From Salinicola aestuarinus (GTDB lineage Bacteria; Pseudomonadota; Gammaproteobacteria; Pseudomonadales; Halomonadaceae): a DNA stretch of 64,000 bases. Positions 49,904 through 59,143 of the stretch are shown here, one piece after another. Position numbers and translations under genes: made by a program. Location: positions 200,434-264,433 of the forward strand of contig NZ_PZJP01000006.1 in assembly GCF_003206645.1 (NCBI RefSeq), given 5' to 3'. The notes below the pieces were generated by a model. It saw only the letters and a list, made by a program, of their open reading frames with translations, was not told the origin of the DNA and did no database searches. The first letter of the stretch is position 1. Every line of letters starts with the position of its first letter.

Positions 49904-50868
49904 GTCGCACTCCCCGCAGCGGTGTGAGTGAAGTGGTCCCAGCCACCGCGCTCGAGCAGTGCCGCCGGCAGACCGTGAATGCCGAAGCCGTCGACCACTC
50001 GACCGATGACGGTCAGCGGCAGGTGCAGTGCGGCCAGACGACGCTGCGCCTCGCCGAGATCGGACTCACTGAGCGTCAGCAGCAGTTCGTAATCGTCGCC
50101 GCCATGAAGCACGAGCTCGTAAACGTGGGAGAGATCGTGCGTCGCGCGAAGCGGCGTCGCCAGCGGCAGTGCGTCGATATCCAAACGCGCGCCGACGCCG
50201 GAGGCGTTCAGCACATGGCCAAGATCGGCGACCAGGCCATCGGAGAGATCGATGGCACTGGTGGCGAGTCCCCGCAGCGCCTCGCCTGCCTCTAGCCGCG
50301 GCGTCGGGCGCAGATAGGCTTCGAGGAGGGGATGATCGAGCTCGCGCTCGCCGCGCCGCCAGCGCGCAAGCCCCGCCGCCGCGCGCCCCGGGTAACCGGT
50401 GATCGCGACCCAATCGTTGGCCCGCGCGCCACTGCGAAGCATCGCAGTGCCGGCGGGCAGCTCGCCCTGAACCGTCACCGTGATCGAGAGCGCGCCGCGC
50501 GTGACATCGCCGCCGACCCAGGCGCAGCCGACCCGGTCGGCGAGCCCGCCGAGCCCGTCGGCGAAGGCCGCCGTCCACTCCGGGTCGGGCGTCGGCAGCG
50601 TCAATGCTACCGTGCACCATCGCGCCCTTGCGCCCATGGCGGCGAGATCGCTCAGCGCCACGGCCAGCGCTCGATGACCCACCGCCGCCGCCGGCGCATC
50701 GGCCGGGAAGTGCACGTCGACGATAGAGGTGTCGACGCTGACCGCGAGCTGGTGGCCCGGCGTAGGGGCCACCACGGCGCAGTCGTCGCCGTTGCCAACG
50801 ACGACATCGTCCCGCTGCCCCGCCGCGGGGCGCGAGAGGTAGCGGGCGATCAGCTCGAATTCGCTCAT
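49900..50868 (-). CDS. thiL: Thiamine-monophosphate kinase
   Basis: ATP-dependent phosphorylation of thiamine monophosphate to the active diphosphate. 322 aa. Family blocks are SEFELIARYL at the start, VVGNGDDCAVV, SVDTSIVDVHFP, HRALAVALSDLAAMGA, WVGGDVTRG and SAIDLSDGLVADLGHVLNASGVGARLDID, with HGGDDYELLLT near the C-terminus. The ATG at 50868 gives the standard MSEFELI start but has no good ribosome binding site; an ATG at 50883, one base after the nusB stop, is an alternative consistent with coupling. Confidence 0.94.
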   Translation of the reverse strand: MSEFELIARYLSRPAAGQRDDVVVGNGDDCAVVAPTPGHQLAVSVDTSIVDVHFPADAPAAAVGHRALAVALSDLAAMGARARWCTVALTLPTPDPEWTAAFADGLGGLADRVGCAWVGGDVTRGALSITVTVQGELPAGTAMLRSGARANDWVAITGYPGRAAAGLARWRRGERELDHPLLEAYLRPTPRLEAGEALRGLATSAIDLSDGLVADLGHVLNASGVGARLDIDALPLATPLRATHDLSHVYELVLHGGDDYELLLTLSESDLGEAQRRLAALHLPLTVIGRVVDGFGIHGLPAALLERGGWDHFTHTAAGSAT

Positions 50869-50884
50869 CGAGGTGGGCGTCATG

Positions 50885-51412
50885 TCAACGACGGCGAGCA
50901 GCGACCTCGGCACCTCGCAGGCGCGAGGCCAGCTTGTCGAGGATACCGTTGACGTACTTGTGCCCATCGGTGGCGCCGAAGATCTTGGCAAGCTCCACGC
51001 CCTCGTTGATCACCACACGATAAGGGACCTCGGGGCGATGCGCGAGTTCGTAGGCACCCAGACGCAGAATCGCCAGTTCAATGCGGTCGAGATCCTCCAG
51101 GCGGCGGTCGAGCAGCGGCGCAATGGCACGGTCGACGTCGGCGCGCTGGCCGGCGGTGTTCGACAGCAGCTCGTGAAACAGTGCCTGGTCGGCGATCTGC
51201 ATCACCTTGTGCCAGTTTTCATGATCCTCGAGCTCCTCGTCGGCGACCTGAGCGCGAAACTCCGCTTCCACGGCGCTGATCGACTTGCCCGTCATCTGCC
51301 ACTGATAAAGGCCCTGCACCGCCAGCTCGCGGGCGGCGCGACGCGCCTCCTGTGCCGGCGTGGCTGGCCGGGTCGCCTTGCCCGCGTTGTCGGGCATGTC
51401 GGACGCGCTCAT
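50885..51412 (-). CDS. nusB: Transcription antitermination protein NusB
   Basis: With NusE (S10) binds boxA RNA and supports rRNA antitermination. 175 aa. It has a 25-residue N-terminal extension ([18 protein letters not shown]) before the conserved [20 protein letters not shown]; later [48 protein letters not shown] is diagnostic. GGAGG precedes the ATG, which overlaps the ribH stop (ATGA). Confidence 0.95.
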   Translation of the reverse strand: MSASDMPDNAGKATRPATPAQEARRAARELAVQGLYQWQMTGKSISAVEAEFRAQVADEELEDHENWHKVMQIADQALFHELLSNTAGQRADVDRAIAPLLDRRLEDLDRIELAILRLGAYELAHRPEVPYRVVINEGVELAKIFGATDGHKYVNGILDKLASRLRGAEVAARRR

Positions 51413-51891
51413 TGACCACCTCCGAAACGCTTTAACAGTGACACCATTTCCATCGCGGCCATCGCCGCCTCGGTGCCTTTATTCCCCGCCTTGGTACCGG
51501 CACGCTCGATCGCCTGCTCGATGGAGTTCACCGTCAGAACGCCGTTGGCGATCGGGGTGTCGAACTCCAGCTGCAGCGAGGAGAGCGCCGAATTGCAGTT
51601 GCCAGCGACGTATTCAAAGTGCGGCGTGCCGCCACGAATCACAGCCCCGAGGGCGATGATCGCGTCCGGCTGCGACACCGTGAGCGCGCGCTTGACCGCC
51701 AGCGGCAGCTCCCAGGCACCGGGAACGTGGATCAGCTCGATGTTCTCTTCGCTGACGCCATGACGCATCAGGCTGTCCACCGCGCCCTCGACGAGGCTAT
51801 CGACCACGTGATGATTGAAGCGCCCGACGACGATGGCATAGCGCCCGTCGACGTCGGTGAATTGACCTTCCAGTTGAGCGATCGGTTGCAT
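51409..51891 (-). CDS. ribH: 6,7-dimethyl-8-ribityllumazine synthase
   Basis: Condenses the RibD-pathway pyrimidine with 3,4-dihydroxy-2-butanone 4-phosphate (from RibB) to the lumazine precursor of riboflavin. 160 aa. Motifs: [49 protein letters not shown] and [34 protein letters not shown] overlap with nusB indicates coupling. It is 178 bp downstream of ribBA with a 7-bp hairpin between them. Confidence 0.96.
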   Translation of the reverse strand: MQPIAQLEGQFTDVDGRYAIVVGRFNHHVVDSLVEGAVDSLMRHGVSEENIELIHVPGAWELPLAVKRALTVSQPDAIIALGAVIRGGTPHFEYVAGNCNSALSSLQLEFDTPIANGVLTVNSIEQAIERAGTKAGNKGTEAAMAAMEMVSLLKRFGGGQ

Positions 51892-51966
51892 TGTCGAGTT
51901 CCGGAGTCACTGCGCCAGCCGCGGCAATTCTTGGCGCTGACGCACGATAAAACAGTCTGTGAGGCC

Positions 51967-51985
51967 GGCGCCCTTGCTGGGCGCC
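51967..51985 (-). other. Hairpin between ribBA and ribH
   Basis: Perfect 7-bp stem GGCGCCC/GGGCGCC with a 5-nt loop in the 178-bp gap. No T-run follows on either strand. A TAAGAT hexamer on the minus strand just upstream (about 52011-52016) could be an internal -10. The region does not show the conserved sequence of an FMN riboswitch. Confidence 0.35.
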
Positions 51986-52069
51986 CGGCGCGAAGCCGGC
52001 CATCTTACCATGCGGACACGGGGTCTAGGTCACCCCTTGCCGCACCGCGCGGCGAGCCGAGGAAGGCGC

Positions 52070-53203
52070 TCAGGCGTCGCCGCTAACGAGTTCGACGACC
52101 TCCAGGTCAAAGCCGGAGAGCGCCGAGAAGCGCCACGGCGAACTGAGAAGACGCATCTTGCCGACACCGAGTTGACGCAGGATCTGCGAGCCGGTGCCGA
52201 TGGAGAGAAAATTCCCGGCGCCGTCGGATGCGCTGGTGCGGGGCGGCGGCCGTCGACCGAGCGCCACGTCGAGCTGCATCTTGAGATCGCCTTTGGGGCT
52301 TGCGTCGTCGAGCAGCACGAATACCCCGGCATCGGCATCCGCGATCGCTTCCAGCGCGGTGTAGGCGGTCCAGTGGCTATCGCCCTTGCAGAGGGTCAGG
52401 ATGTCGCGAAGGGTATCGCCACCGTGAACGCGAACCGTGGTCGGGGCGTCGCGGCGGGGAGTTCCCTTGACCAGCGCCAGGTGATGGGCGTTCTGGATTC
52501 GATCCTCGAAGACATGCAGCGTCATTTCGCCGAACGCCGTCACCACTGTCTGCGACTCCACGGGGTCGACCGTGCGCTCATTGAGCATGCGGTAGTGGAT
52601 CAGGTCGGCAATGGTCCCAATCTTGATGTCGTGCTCGGCGGCGAAGCGTTCGAGCTCCGGGCGCCGGGACATGCTGCCGTCGTCGTTCATGATCTCGCAG
52701 ATCACGCCGGTCGCCTCGAAGCCCGCCATGGCGGCGAGATCGCAGGCGGCTTCGGTGTGGCCGGCACGCCGCAGCACGCCACCCGGCTCCGCCATCAGCG
52801 GAAAGATATGCCCGGGCTGAACGATGTCTTGTGGCTTGGCATCGCGGGCGGCAGCCGCACGCACGGTGAGCGCGCGATCGCCTGCCGAGATGCCGGTAGA
52901 GACCCCGCGGGCTGCCTCGATGGAGACGGTGAACTTGGTGCCATAACCCGAGCCGTTGTCGCTGACCATGAGCGGCAGATTGAGCTGCTCACAGCGCTCC
53001 CGGGTCATCGGCTGGCAGATCAGGCCGCGTGCATGGCGCGCCATGAAATTGATGTGGCTCGCCTCGACGCACTCGGACGCGACGATGATGTCGCCTTCGT
53101 TCTCGCGATCCTCGTCATCCATCAGGATGACCATCCTGCCTTGGCGAATATCCTCGACAAGTTCTTCGATGCTGGCCAGCTGGGCTGATTGCGCTGTCGT
53201 CAT
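52070..53203 (-). CDS. ribBA: 3,4-dihydroxy-2-butanone 4-phosphate synthase with degenerate GTP cyclohydrolase II-like domain
   Basis: N-terminal RibB half (about 1-205) is complete: [74 protein letters not shown]. It makes 3,4-dihydroxy-2-butanone 4-phosphate from ribulose 5-phosphate. The C-terminal half (about 210-377) has the outline of RibA (TLHVFED..., [37 protein letters not shown]) but lacks the zinc-binding Cys-Cys-Cys set of true GTP cyclohydrolase II. It fits the RibBX-type fusion, so a separate RibA is expected elsewhere. The ATG at 53203 is used; a GTG 5 codons upstream is possible. Weak ribosome binding site. Confidence 0.93.
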   Translation of the reverse strand: MTTAQSAQLASIEELVEDIRQGRMVILMDDEDRENEGDIIVASECVEASHINFMARHARGLICQPMTRERCEQLNLPLMVSDNGSGYGTKFTVSIEAARGVSTGISAGDRALTVRAAAARDAKPQDIVQPGHIFPLMAEPGGVLRRAGHTEAACDLAAMAGFEATGVICEIMNDDGSMSRRPELERFAAEHDIKIGTIADLIHYRMLNERTVDPVESQTVVTAFGEMTLHVFEDRIQNAHHLALVKGTPRRDAPTTVRVHGGDTLRDILTLCKGDSHWTAYTALEAIADADAGVFVLLDDASPKGDLKMQLDVALGRRPPPRTSASDGAGNFLSIGTGSQILRQLGVGKMRLLSSPWRFSALSGFDLEVVELVSGDA

Positions 53204-53330
53204 AGCTGATTCGTCCACACAGACCGCGGGGGTTGGATGACGGCACAGACTACCTGTCGGGAGAAGCGGACGCTACTGTCGGCACGTGGCAACGCTGTGA
53301 CACTCGGTGACACGATCCGACGGCCACGCC

Positions 53331-54509
53331 TCAAGCCTCGATCGCGGCCTCGCCCGTTAGCGGGCGCGCACTGATCCACCAGTCGTCGCCGACCGCACGG
53401 AGGCGGTCGATGACGAGCCGCCGCTGATCGCTCATCCGGCTCAGCCCGGGCAGGGCAAAGAGCGGCCGGGCCTCGCCACCCAGAAGCGTGGGCGCGACGA
53501 AGAGCTCGAGCCGGTCGACGCAGCCGGCCTCAAGCATGGCGCCGGCGAGCGTTGCGCCGGTTTCGACCAGCACCTCGTTGCAGGACTCGACCGTGGCGAG
53601 GTGGGACAGCACCGCCTCCAGGGGGATACGCCCGTCCTCGCCCGCCGGGATCGCCACAACCTCGGCGCCGGCGGCTTCCAGAGACGCTCGCCTTGAGCCG
53701 GCATCGTCGCGAGCGGTGAATACCAGCGTGCGACCCGGCTCGCGCAGACAGGCCGCGGCCAGCGGCAGGCGCAGCCGGGTATCGATGATCGCGCGCAATG
53801 GCTGACGCGAGGCGGCCAGCGCATTTTGCTGCTCGTCGTCGAGCGCCAGCTGATCGGCGCGCACCGTCAGCCGGGAGTCATCGACGATGACCGACTCGAC
53901 GCTCGTGAGCACCGCGCTCGATGCCGCTCGCAGCCGCTGCACCTGAGCGCGCGCGGACGGGCCAGTGATCCACTGGGACTCCCCGCTCGCCATCGCGGTG
54001 CGCCCGTCGAGACTCATCGCCATCTTCAGGCTGATCTGTGGCCTCCCCTGGCTCATGCGCTGCACGAATCCCGGATTGAGCGCGCGGGCCTCGGCCTCGC
54101 AGACGCCGAGCACCACCTCGATACCGGCCTCGCGCAGCATCGCCAGCCCGCGTCCGGAGACCTGCGGGTTGGGGTCCTGCATGGCGGCGACGACGCGAGT
54201 GACACCGGCGTCGATCAGCGCGACGCTACAGGGCCCAGTACGCCCGGTATGCGAGCAGGGCTCCAGCGTGACGTAGGCCGTCGCCCCGCGAGCCGCGTTG
54301 CCGGCGGCGTGCAGCGCGTTGATCTCGGCATGCCCTTCGCCGACGCGCGCGTGGAACCCCTCTCCAACCACGCGGCCGTCGACCACCAGCACGCAGCCGA
54401 CCCGCGGGTTGGGATCACAGGTGTAGCGCCCCTTCTCGGCGAGCATGAGCGCCCGACTCATCCACTCGATGTCGGTGGCTTCCGTGGGAGGCGGGGCGGT
54501 CGACGTCAT
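53331..54509 (-). CDS. ribD: Bifunctional pyrimidine deaminase/reductase RibD
   Basis: Two consecutive riboflavin steps. The deaminase domain (about 15-155) has zinc motif HAEINAL and PCSHTGRTGPC; the reductase domain (about 165-385) starts SLKMAMSLDGRTAMASGESQWITG and includes AIIDTRLRLPLAA and EVLVETGATLAGAML. 392 aa, slightly longer than usual. GGAG precedes the ATG. The next gene downstream is ribBA after a 127-bp gap; ribE, normally found here, is missing. Confidence 0.95.
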   Translation of the reverse strand: MTSTAPPPTEATDIEWMSRALMLAEKGRYTCDPNPRVGCVLVVDGRVVGEGFHARVGEGHAEINALHAAGNAARGATAYVTLEPCSHTGRTGPCSVALIDAGVTRVVAAMQDPNPQVSGRGLAMLREAGIEVVLGVCEAEARALNPGFVQRMSQGRPQISLKMAMSLDGRTAMASGESQWITGPSARAQVQRLRAASSAVLTSVESVIVDDSRLTVRADQLALDDEQQNALAASRQPLRAIIDTRLRLPLAAACLREPGRTLVFTARDDAGSRRASLEAAGAEVVAIPAGEDGRIPLEAVLSHLATVESCNEVLVETGATLAGAMLEAGCVDRLELFVAPTLLGGEARPLFALPGLSRMSDQRRLVIDRLRAVGDDWWISARPLTGEAAIEA

Positions 54510-54576
54510 GGCAGTCTCTCCGTAGGTCTATGAATCCGAGCGCGCTCAGTCGGTGGGGAGGCGCCATGGCGAGAGG

Positions 54577-55059
54577 TCAGCGGTTATCGTCACCGCCGCG
54601 GGTGTCGGGCTCCTGGGAGAGGCGATCGATCTCGGCACGAAACTCGTCGAGATCCTGGAAGCGTCGATAGACGGACGCGAAGCGAATGTAGGCGACGTGA
54701 TCGAGACGCTTGAGCATCTCCATCACTTCCTGACCGATCAAGTGCGCCTCGACCTCGCGGTCACCGCGGGCTCGCAGGCGCTGACGGATGCGCTCCACGC
54801 CCGCCTCGAAGGATTCGACGCTGACCGGGCGCTTCTCGAGGGCCAGCGACATGCCGGCGCGCATCTTCTGCTCGTCGAAACTCTCGCGTGAGCCATCCCC
54901 CTTGATCACGCGAGGCATAACCAGTTCGGCGGTTTCGTAGGTCGTAAAACGCTCGCCGCAGGCGGCGCATTGACGACGCCTTCGCACCTGGTCCCCCTCG
55001 GCGACCAGGCGTGAATCGGTCACCTTGGTATCGTGGGTACCGCAGAAAGGACAGTGCAT
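54577..55059 (-). CDS. nrdR: Transcriptional repressor NrdR
   Basis: Repressor of ribonucleotide reductase operons. 160 aa. The zinc ribbon is [17 protein letters not shown] with [12 protein letters not shown]; the ATP-cone that senses nucleotides covers about residues 47-137 ([35 protein letters not shown]). Start has no strong ribosome binding site but the MHCPFC terminus is invariant in the family. It is the usual gene upstream of ribD. Confidence 0.96.
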   Translation of the reverse strand: MHCPFCGTHDTKVTDSRLVAEGDQVRRRRQCAACGERFTTYETAELVMPRVIKGDGSRESFDEQKMRAGMSLALEKRPVSVESFEAGVERIRQRLRARGDREVEAHLIGQEVMEMLKRLDHVAYIRFASVYRRFQDLDEFRAEIDRLSQEPDTRGGDDNR

Positions 55060-55215
55060 CGTCGTTCACCCGATAACGCGAACGGCCGTGCGAGGTCGCC
55101 GCGTAGTGAATGGATCGGCTCATTGAGTTCGGCTGAATAGTGTAACGGCTAGCGCAAGATACCGGAAACACGCCAAAAATCGCCGGCGATTTTCAACTTG
55201 GCCCGGGTTCTGCAA

Positions 55216-55230
55216 GGATAAGATTTATCC
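55216..55230. promoter_or_regulatory. Dyad upstream of the GH13 phosphorylase gene
   Basis: Perfect inverted repeat GGATAA-GAT-TTATCC, 73 bp before the start codon. It overlaps a TAAGAT hexamer (55219-55224 region) that could act as a -10, with TTGGCC at 55197-55202 as a weak -35 at short spacing. A repressor bound here would block that promoter. Confidence 0.4.
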
Positions 55231-55302
55231 GGCGCCGCGTTCGCCTCCCCGCGATAGGATCGATCGCCGCACCGTCATCTCCCCTATGACCAGGTACTGC
55301 TC

Positions 55303-57075
55303 ATGTCCAGCCGCGTCACGCACTACCCTGCACTCTCCGAAGAGGCCTTCATCGAACGCGCCAATGCGCGACTGGAAGAGATCTATGGGCCTCGACGAGA
55401 CGAGGTGATGCGCCGGCTGATGACGCTACTGTTGCACCAGGGCAGTGCACTGGGGGATCGGGCGCGTCCGGCGTGGAGCGAGCGAGACCAGATTCTGATC
55501 ACCTACGGCGACACGCTGGTCGACGGCGAGCGCGCCCCACTGGAAGTGCTCGACGACTTCCTCGCCAATCGCCTCGACGGCACCTTCAGCGGGCTGCACA
55601 TCCTGCCGTTCTTCCCCTGGAGCAGCGACGATGGCTTCTCGGTGATCCACTACCGCGAGGTCAACCCGAAGCTCGGCGACTGGCAGGATATCCGCCGTCT
55701 CGCCTCGCGAGTCGATCTGATGGTCGATCTGGTGATCAACCACGTCTCGCGGGATTCGCTCTGGTTCATCGACTACCTTGCCGGCTCCCAACCGGGCCGT
55801 GATTACTTCATCGAGATGGATCCGGCAACGGATCTCTCCCAGGTGACCCGGCCGCGCAACTCGCCGCTGCTGGTACCGGTCTCGACCCGTCGCGGCACCC
55901 GCCATCTATGGGCGACCTTCTCCGAAGACCAGATCGACCTGAACTTCGCCAATCCGGACGTGCTGCTGGAGTTCGTCGGCATTCTGCTCTTCTACGTCCA
56001 GCAGGGCGCCCGCGTCATCCGGCTCGACGCCATCACCTATCTCTGGAAACGGGTCGGCACCAGCTGCACCCACCTGCCGGAGACGCATGCCGTCGTACGC
56101 CTGCTGCGGGCGATTCTCGACTTCGTCGCCCCGGGGACGCTGTTGATCACCGAAACCAACGTCCCCCACCGGGAGAACATGAGCTACTTCGGGCTCGAGC
56201 GCGTCGATGAGCAACACGCCCCGGACGAAGCGCACATGATCTATCAGTTCACCCTGCCGCCTCTGCTGGTGCACACCCTCACCAGCGGCGACGCCACCAC
56301 GCTAGCCGAGTGGGCGAAGGCACTGCCGCCGCTGCCGGCGAACTGCACCTACTTCAACTTCACCGCCAGCCACGACGGCATCGGTGTCAGGGCGCTCGAA
56401 GGCCTGCTACCCGCCCACGACGTTCAGGCACTGCTTGAGCTGATGCACCGCTTTGGCGGCTACGTGAGCATGAAGACCAATGCCGACGGCAGCGACTCGC
56501 CCTACGAGATCAACATCACCTACTACGACGCCATGAGAGGCACGCGCCGCGGCGCCGACGCCTGGCAGGTCGAACGCTTTCTCTGCAGTCAGAATCTGAT
56601 GCTGGCGCTCCAGGGCATTCCCGGAGTCTATTTCCATACGCTGACAGCGACGCTCAACGACCATGAGGGCGTTGAGCGCAGCGGTCGATTGCGCTCGATC
56701 AACCGCCGGCGGTGGGACAAGGAGGAGCTCGACGAGCTGATCGACAGCCGCAGTACGCCGACCCGGGAGTCATTCACCTCGCTCAAGCGTCGCCTCAATC
56801 TGCGCGCCAACGAGCCCTGCTTCCATCCGGAGGCACCACAGCGAGTGCTGGAGACGGTGCCGGGCCTCTTTGCCATCGAACGCGGCCCACTGGAAGACGG
56901 CAGACGCCTGCTGGCGATCTACAACATCAGCGATCGGCGTCAGCCGCTGAGCATCGAGGAACTCGACCAAGGGGACTGGTATGACGTGCTCGACGATGGC
57001 CGGCCCTGGCGCCCGCGGGAGGAGGAGCGTAACGTTCTTCGCCCCTACCGCAGTCTATGGCTGGTGCAGCCTTGA
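55303..57075 (+). CDS. GH13_18 sugar phosphorylase, probably glucosylglycerate phosphorylase
   Basis: 590-aa alpha-glucoside phosphorylase of the sucrose-phosphorylase subfamily. The barrel motifs are GTFSGLHILPFFPWSSDDGFSV, DLMVDLVINHVS, nucleophile Asp in GARVIRLDAITYLWKR, acid/base Glu in TLLITETNVPH and the stabilising Asp in FTASHDGIGVR. The subfamily includes sucrose, glucosylglycerol and glucosylglycerate phosphorylases. With GpgS and GpgP 2-6 kb away, phosphorolysis of glucosylglycerate to glucose 1-phosphate and glycerate is the best reading. Weak ribosome binding site at the ATG. crcB follows after 80 bp on the same strand. Confidence 0.87.
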   Translation: MSSRVTHYPALSEEAFIERANARLEEIYGPRRDEVMRRLMTLLLHQGSALGDRARPAWSERDQILITYGDTLVDGERAPLEVLDDFLANRLDGTFSGLHILPFFPWSSDDGFSVIHYREVNPKLGDWQDIRRLASRVDLMVDLVINHVSRDSLWFIDYLAGSQPGRDYFIEMDPATDLSQVTRPRNSPLLVPVSTRRGTRHLWATFSEDQIDLNFANPDVLLEFVGILLFYVQQGARVIRLDAITYLWKRVGTSCTHLPETHAVVRLLRAILDFVAPGTLLITETNVPHRENMSYFGLERVDEQHAPDEAHMIYQFTLPPLLVHTLTSGDATTLAEWAKALPPLPANCTYFNFTASHDGIGVRALEGLLPAHDVQALLELMHRFGGYVSMKTNADGSDSPYEINITYYDAMRGTRRGADAWQVERFLCSQNLMLALQGIPGVYFHTLTATLNDHEGVERSGRLRSINRRRWDKEELDELIDSRSTPTRESFTSLKRRLNLRANEPCFHPEAPQRVLETVPGLFAIERGPLEDGRRLLAIYNISDRRQPLSIEELDQGDWYDVLDDGRPWRPREEERNVLRPYRSLWLVQP

Positions 57076-57155
57076 GCGCCATTAGGGACGAACAGCGGCG
57101 CGCCGACAAACGCCGGGCTGCGGGCGCACTCAAGCATTGAAGAGACGATAGACGT

Positions 57156-57533
57156 ATGTGGATTCCCATTCTCGCCATCAGCCTGGGGGCCGCCATCGGG
57201 GCCAACCTGCGCTGGTGGCTCGGCGCGCAGTATAACGGCGCCTTCCTGCCTATTCCGCCCGGCACCCTCATCGCCAATCTCATTGGCGCCTGGCTGATCG
57301 GCGTTGCGCTCAGCTTCTTCCAGGAGTCGTCGCTCAGCGTCGAATGGAAACTCTTCGCCGTCACCGGGCTGCTCGGCGCGCTGACGACCTTTTCGACATT
57401 CTCTGCGGAGATGGTCGGTGCGATTCAGAGCGGCCGGTGGGCCTGGGCGCTGACCGGCACGCTGGTTCACGTGCTCGGCTCGTTTGCCATGACGGCACTG
57501 GGCATCGCCTGCTATGGCTGGCTACGCCACTGA
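57156..57533 (+). CDS. crcB: Fluoride channel CrcB/Fluc
   Basis: Small dual-topology fluoride exporter, 125 aa with four membrane helices. The family signature GLLGALTTFSTFSAE is intact, as are the pore-lining NLIGAWLIG Asn and the helix-4 segment. First helix begins GAAIGANLRWWLG, with the usual GGxxGAxxRY-type Arg. AGAG lies 10 nt before the ATG. I find no fluoride riboswitch in the 80-bp leader. Confidence 0.94.
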   Translation: MWIPILAISLGAAIGANLRWWLGAQYNGAFLPIPPGTLIANLIGAWLIGVALSFFQESSLSVEWKLFAVTGLLGALTTFSTFSAEMVGAIQSGRWAWALTGTLVHVLGSFAMTALGIACYGWLRH

Positions 57534-57592
57534 CGGCCGCCACCGCCAGCGAAGACAGCCGACATCGCGCAATAGCGGCGAACGCCAGCCCG

Positions 57593-58852
57593 TCAGCTCG
57601 GTAGCGGGACCAGGTAGAGCTGGCCGTTGTCGGCGGGGACGATGAGATGGCCGCCCAGGCGGACCGGGCCTGCCGACGCCCTCGGCGCTTCGCCCAGCGA
57701 CGCCCGGAAGTGAGCCTCGCCGGTGGCGAGGTCGGCGCCCAGCAGTTCGCCGGCGACAAGCGTCACATAGACACTGTCGCCTTCGATGACCGGCGCCCCC
57801 AGGATTGGCCCGCAGCCGAGCTGCCAGCGCGTCTCGCCGCTGCGCAGATCGAAGGCATGCAGGGTGTCTCCGGTGGCGCCGACCACCACGACGCACCCTT
57901 CGGCCACCGTGGGCGTCCCGAGAACCGAAGCGTCGCGAGAGCGATTCTCGCCAAGATCGGCGCTCCAGCGGCGCTCGCCGCTCTGGGCATCGACTGCGAA
58001 GAGGCGATGAGAAAAGCGCCGCGGCCTCGACGCCGTCACCACGGCCGTGGTCAACACCAGATCCCCCTCGATTGCCGGCGGCACGCTGTCGAGCCCGGCA
58101 ACGACCTCGCCGAACTCTGCCATCCAGACCACGGAGCGGGTCATCGGATCGACACAGAAGAGCCGATAGGGCGCCGCGCCGCCGATGAAGAGTCGACCCT
58201 CGTCGTCCAGTGTCGGCGACGAGAGTCCGACGTAGGCACCCAGCTTGATCAGCCCGGTCTGGCGACCGTCCTCGAGCGACAGCACATGGAGCGCACGATC
58301 TCCCCCGGCGGCGAAGACTTCGCCGGCGTGGAGCACGGGGGTCAGCATCGACTCCCCCGTGCCACGGTAGTGCCAGACAGGCTTGCCGGTTTCGAGATCG
58401 ACCGCCAGCAGACCGCTCTTGCCACTACCCAGCAGGTCCCCGGTGACATTGGCCCGCGCACCCGGGGGTGAGAAGCGATTGCCGTAGCCGACGACGCCGA
58501 TGCCGCGCTCCCAGGCAATATCGGAATGAATCCAGTTGGGCGCGTCCAGCCGCCAGCGCGTCTCGCCACTGGCAGGATCCAGCCGCTTGAGCGCGCCGCC
58601 CTCCTGGTTGCCGACCAACAGGTCACCGGCAAATACCGTGGGTGGCGTGCGCACCTCCTCCGGGGTTCTTAACTCGGTGATGCGCTCACGGCGAGGCTCG
58701 GCCAGCGTATCGATATCGGCACTGCGCTCAGCGTCGAGACGACAGCGTGCCCCCTCGGCACCGGCGGGTTCGAGGGTCATCAGTGAGAGCACCACCAGTC
58801 CGCCCAGACGGCTGTAGAGCGGATGGCGATGAGAGGAAGACGCGAACGGCAT
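57593..58852 (-). CDS. Periplasmic PQQ-type beta-propeller protein
   Basis: 419-aa exported protein. The signal peptide RLGGLVVLSLMTLEPAGA is followed by seven PQQ/BamB-type repeats, each ending in a sheet with a GxTRW-like block: LDPASGETRWRL, VDLETGKPVWHY, LSLEDGRQTGLI, VDPMTRSVVWMA, VDAQSGERRWSA, FDLRSGETRWQL, ADLATGEAHFRA. That predicts a seven-bladed propeller. No lipobox, no heme motif and no dehydrogenase catalytic residues are seen, so it is more likely a binding or scaffold protein than a quinoprotein enzyme. GAGGTG precedes the ATG. It lies between crcB (convergent) and gpgS (same strand, upstream); a link to glucosylglycerate is only positional. Confidence 0.85.
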   Translation of the reverse strand: MPFASSSHRHPLYSRLGGLVVLSLMTLEPAGAEGARCRLDAERSADIDTLAEPRRERITELRTPEEVRTPPTVFAGDLLVGNQEGGALKRLDPASGETRWRLDAPNWIHSDIAWERGIGVVGYGNRFSPPGARANVTGDLLGSGKSGLLAVDLETGKPVWHYRGTGESMLTPVLHAGEVFAAGGDRALHVLSLEDGRQTGLIKLGAYVGLSSPTLDDEGRLFIGGAAPYRLFCVDPMTRSVVWMAEFGEVVAGLDSVPPAIEGDLVLTTAVVTASRPRRFSHRLFAVDAQSGERRWSADLGENRSRDASVLGTPTVAEGCVVVVGATGDTLHAFDLRSGETRWQLGCGPILGAPVIEGDSVYVTLVAGELLGADLATGEAHFRASLGEAPRASAGPVRLGGHLIVPADNGQLYLVPLPS

Positions 58853-59062
58853 GAGGCACCTCTAAGTGCGTTTCAGCGTGTGCGACCCTGACTAGCGGTC
58901 TTCCCTGCGTGAAATCATCTCGTTATCGGTCTCGACCTCGAGACACTTTAGGACCAGCGCCATTATGGCGAGACTCGAGTCTAGCCCGAGCCGGCGCGGG
59001 AAGGCGACCCGGGCAAGACCCGGGAGCGACGTAGCAGGCCAGGGCGTATCAGCCATCAGGCC

Positions 59063-59134
59063 ACGCCGGTACGCCGGTACGCCGGTACGCCGGTACGCCG
59101 GTAAGCCGGTAAGCCGGTAAGCCGGTAAGCCGGC
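59063..59134. repeat. Nine-unit 8-bp tandem repeat behind gpgS
   Basis: Five copies of ACGCCGGT (59063-59102) followed by four of AAGCCGGT (59103-59134, the last ending in C). The two variants are block-separated, the pattern expected from slippage expansion of each variant. It ends 9 bp before the gpgS stop codon. Each unit includes the palindrome CCGG. It has no terminator T-run and encodes nothing credible. Confidence 0.95.
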
Positions 59135-59143
59135 GAATGACTG

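Noticed and set aside
53204..53330. FMN riboswitch before ribBA
   Set aside because: The leader is short and lacks the conserved helices and sequence blocks of the FMN aptamer; the ribBA-ribH gap lacks them too.
57076..57155. Fluoride riboswitch before crcB
   Set aside because: No match to the conserved fluoride aptamer core was visible in the 80-bp leader.
59063..59134. CRISPR-like array
   Set aside because: Units are 8 bp, directly adjacent with no unique spacers, and there are no cas genes.
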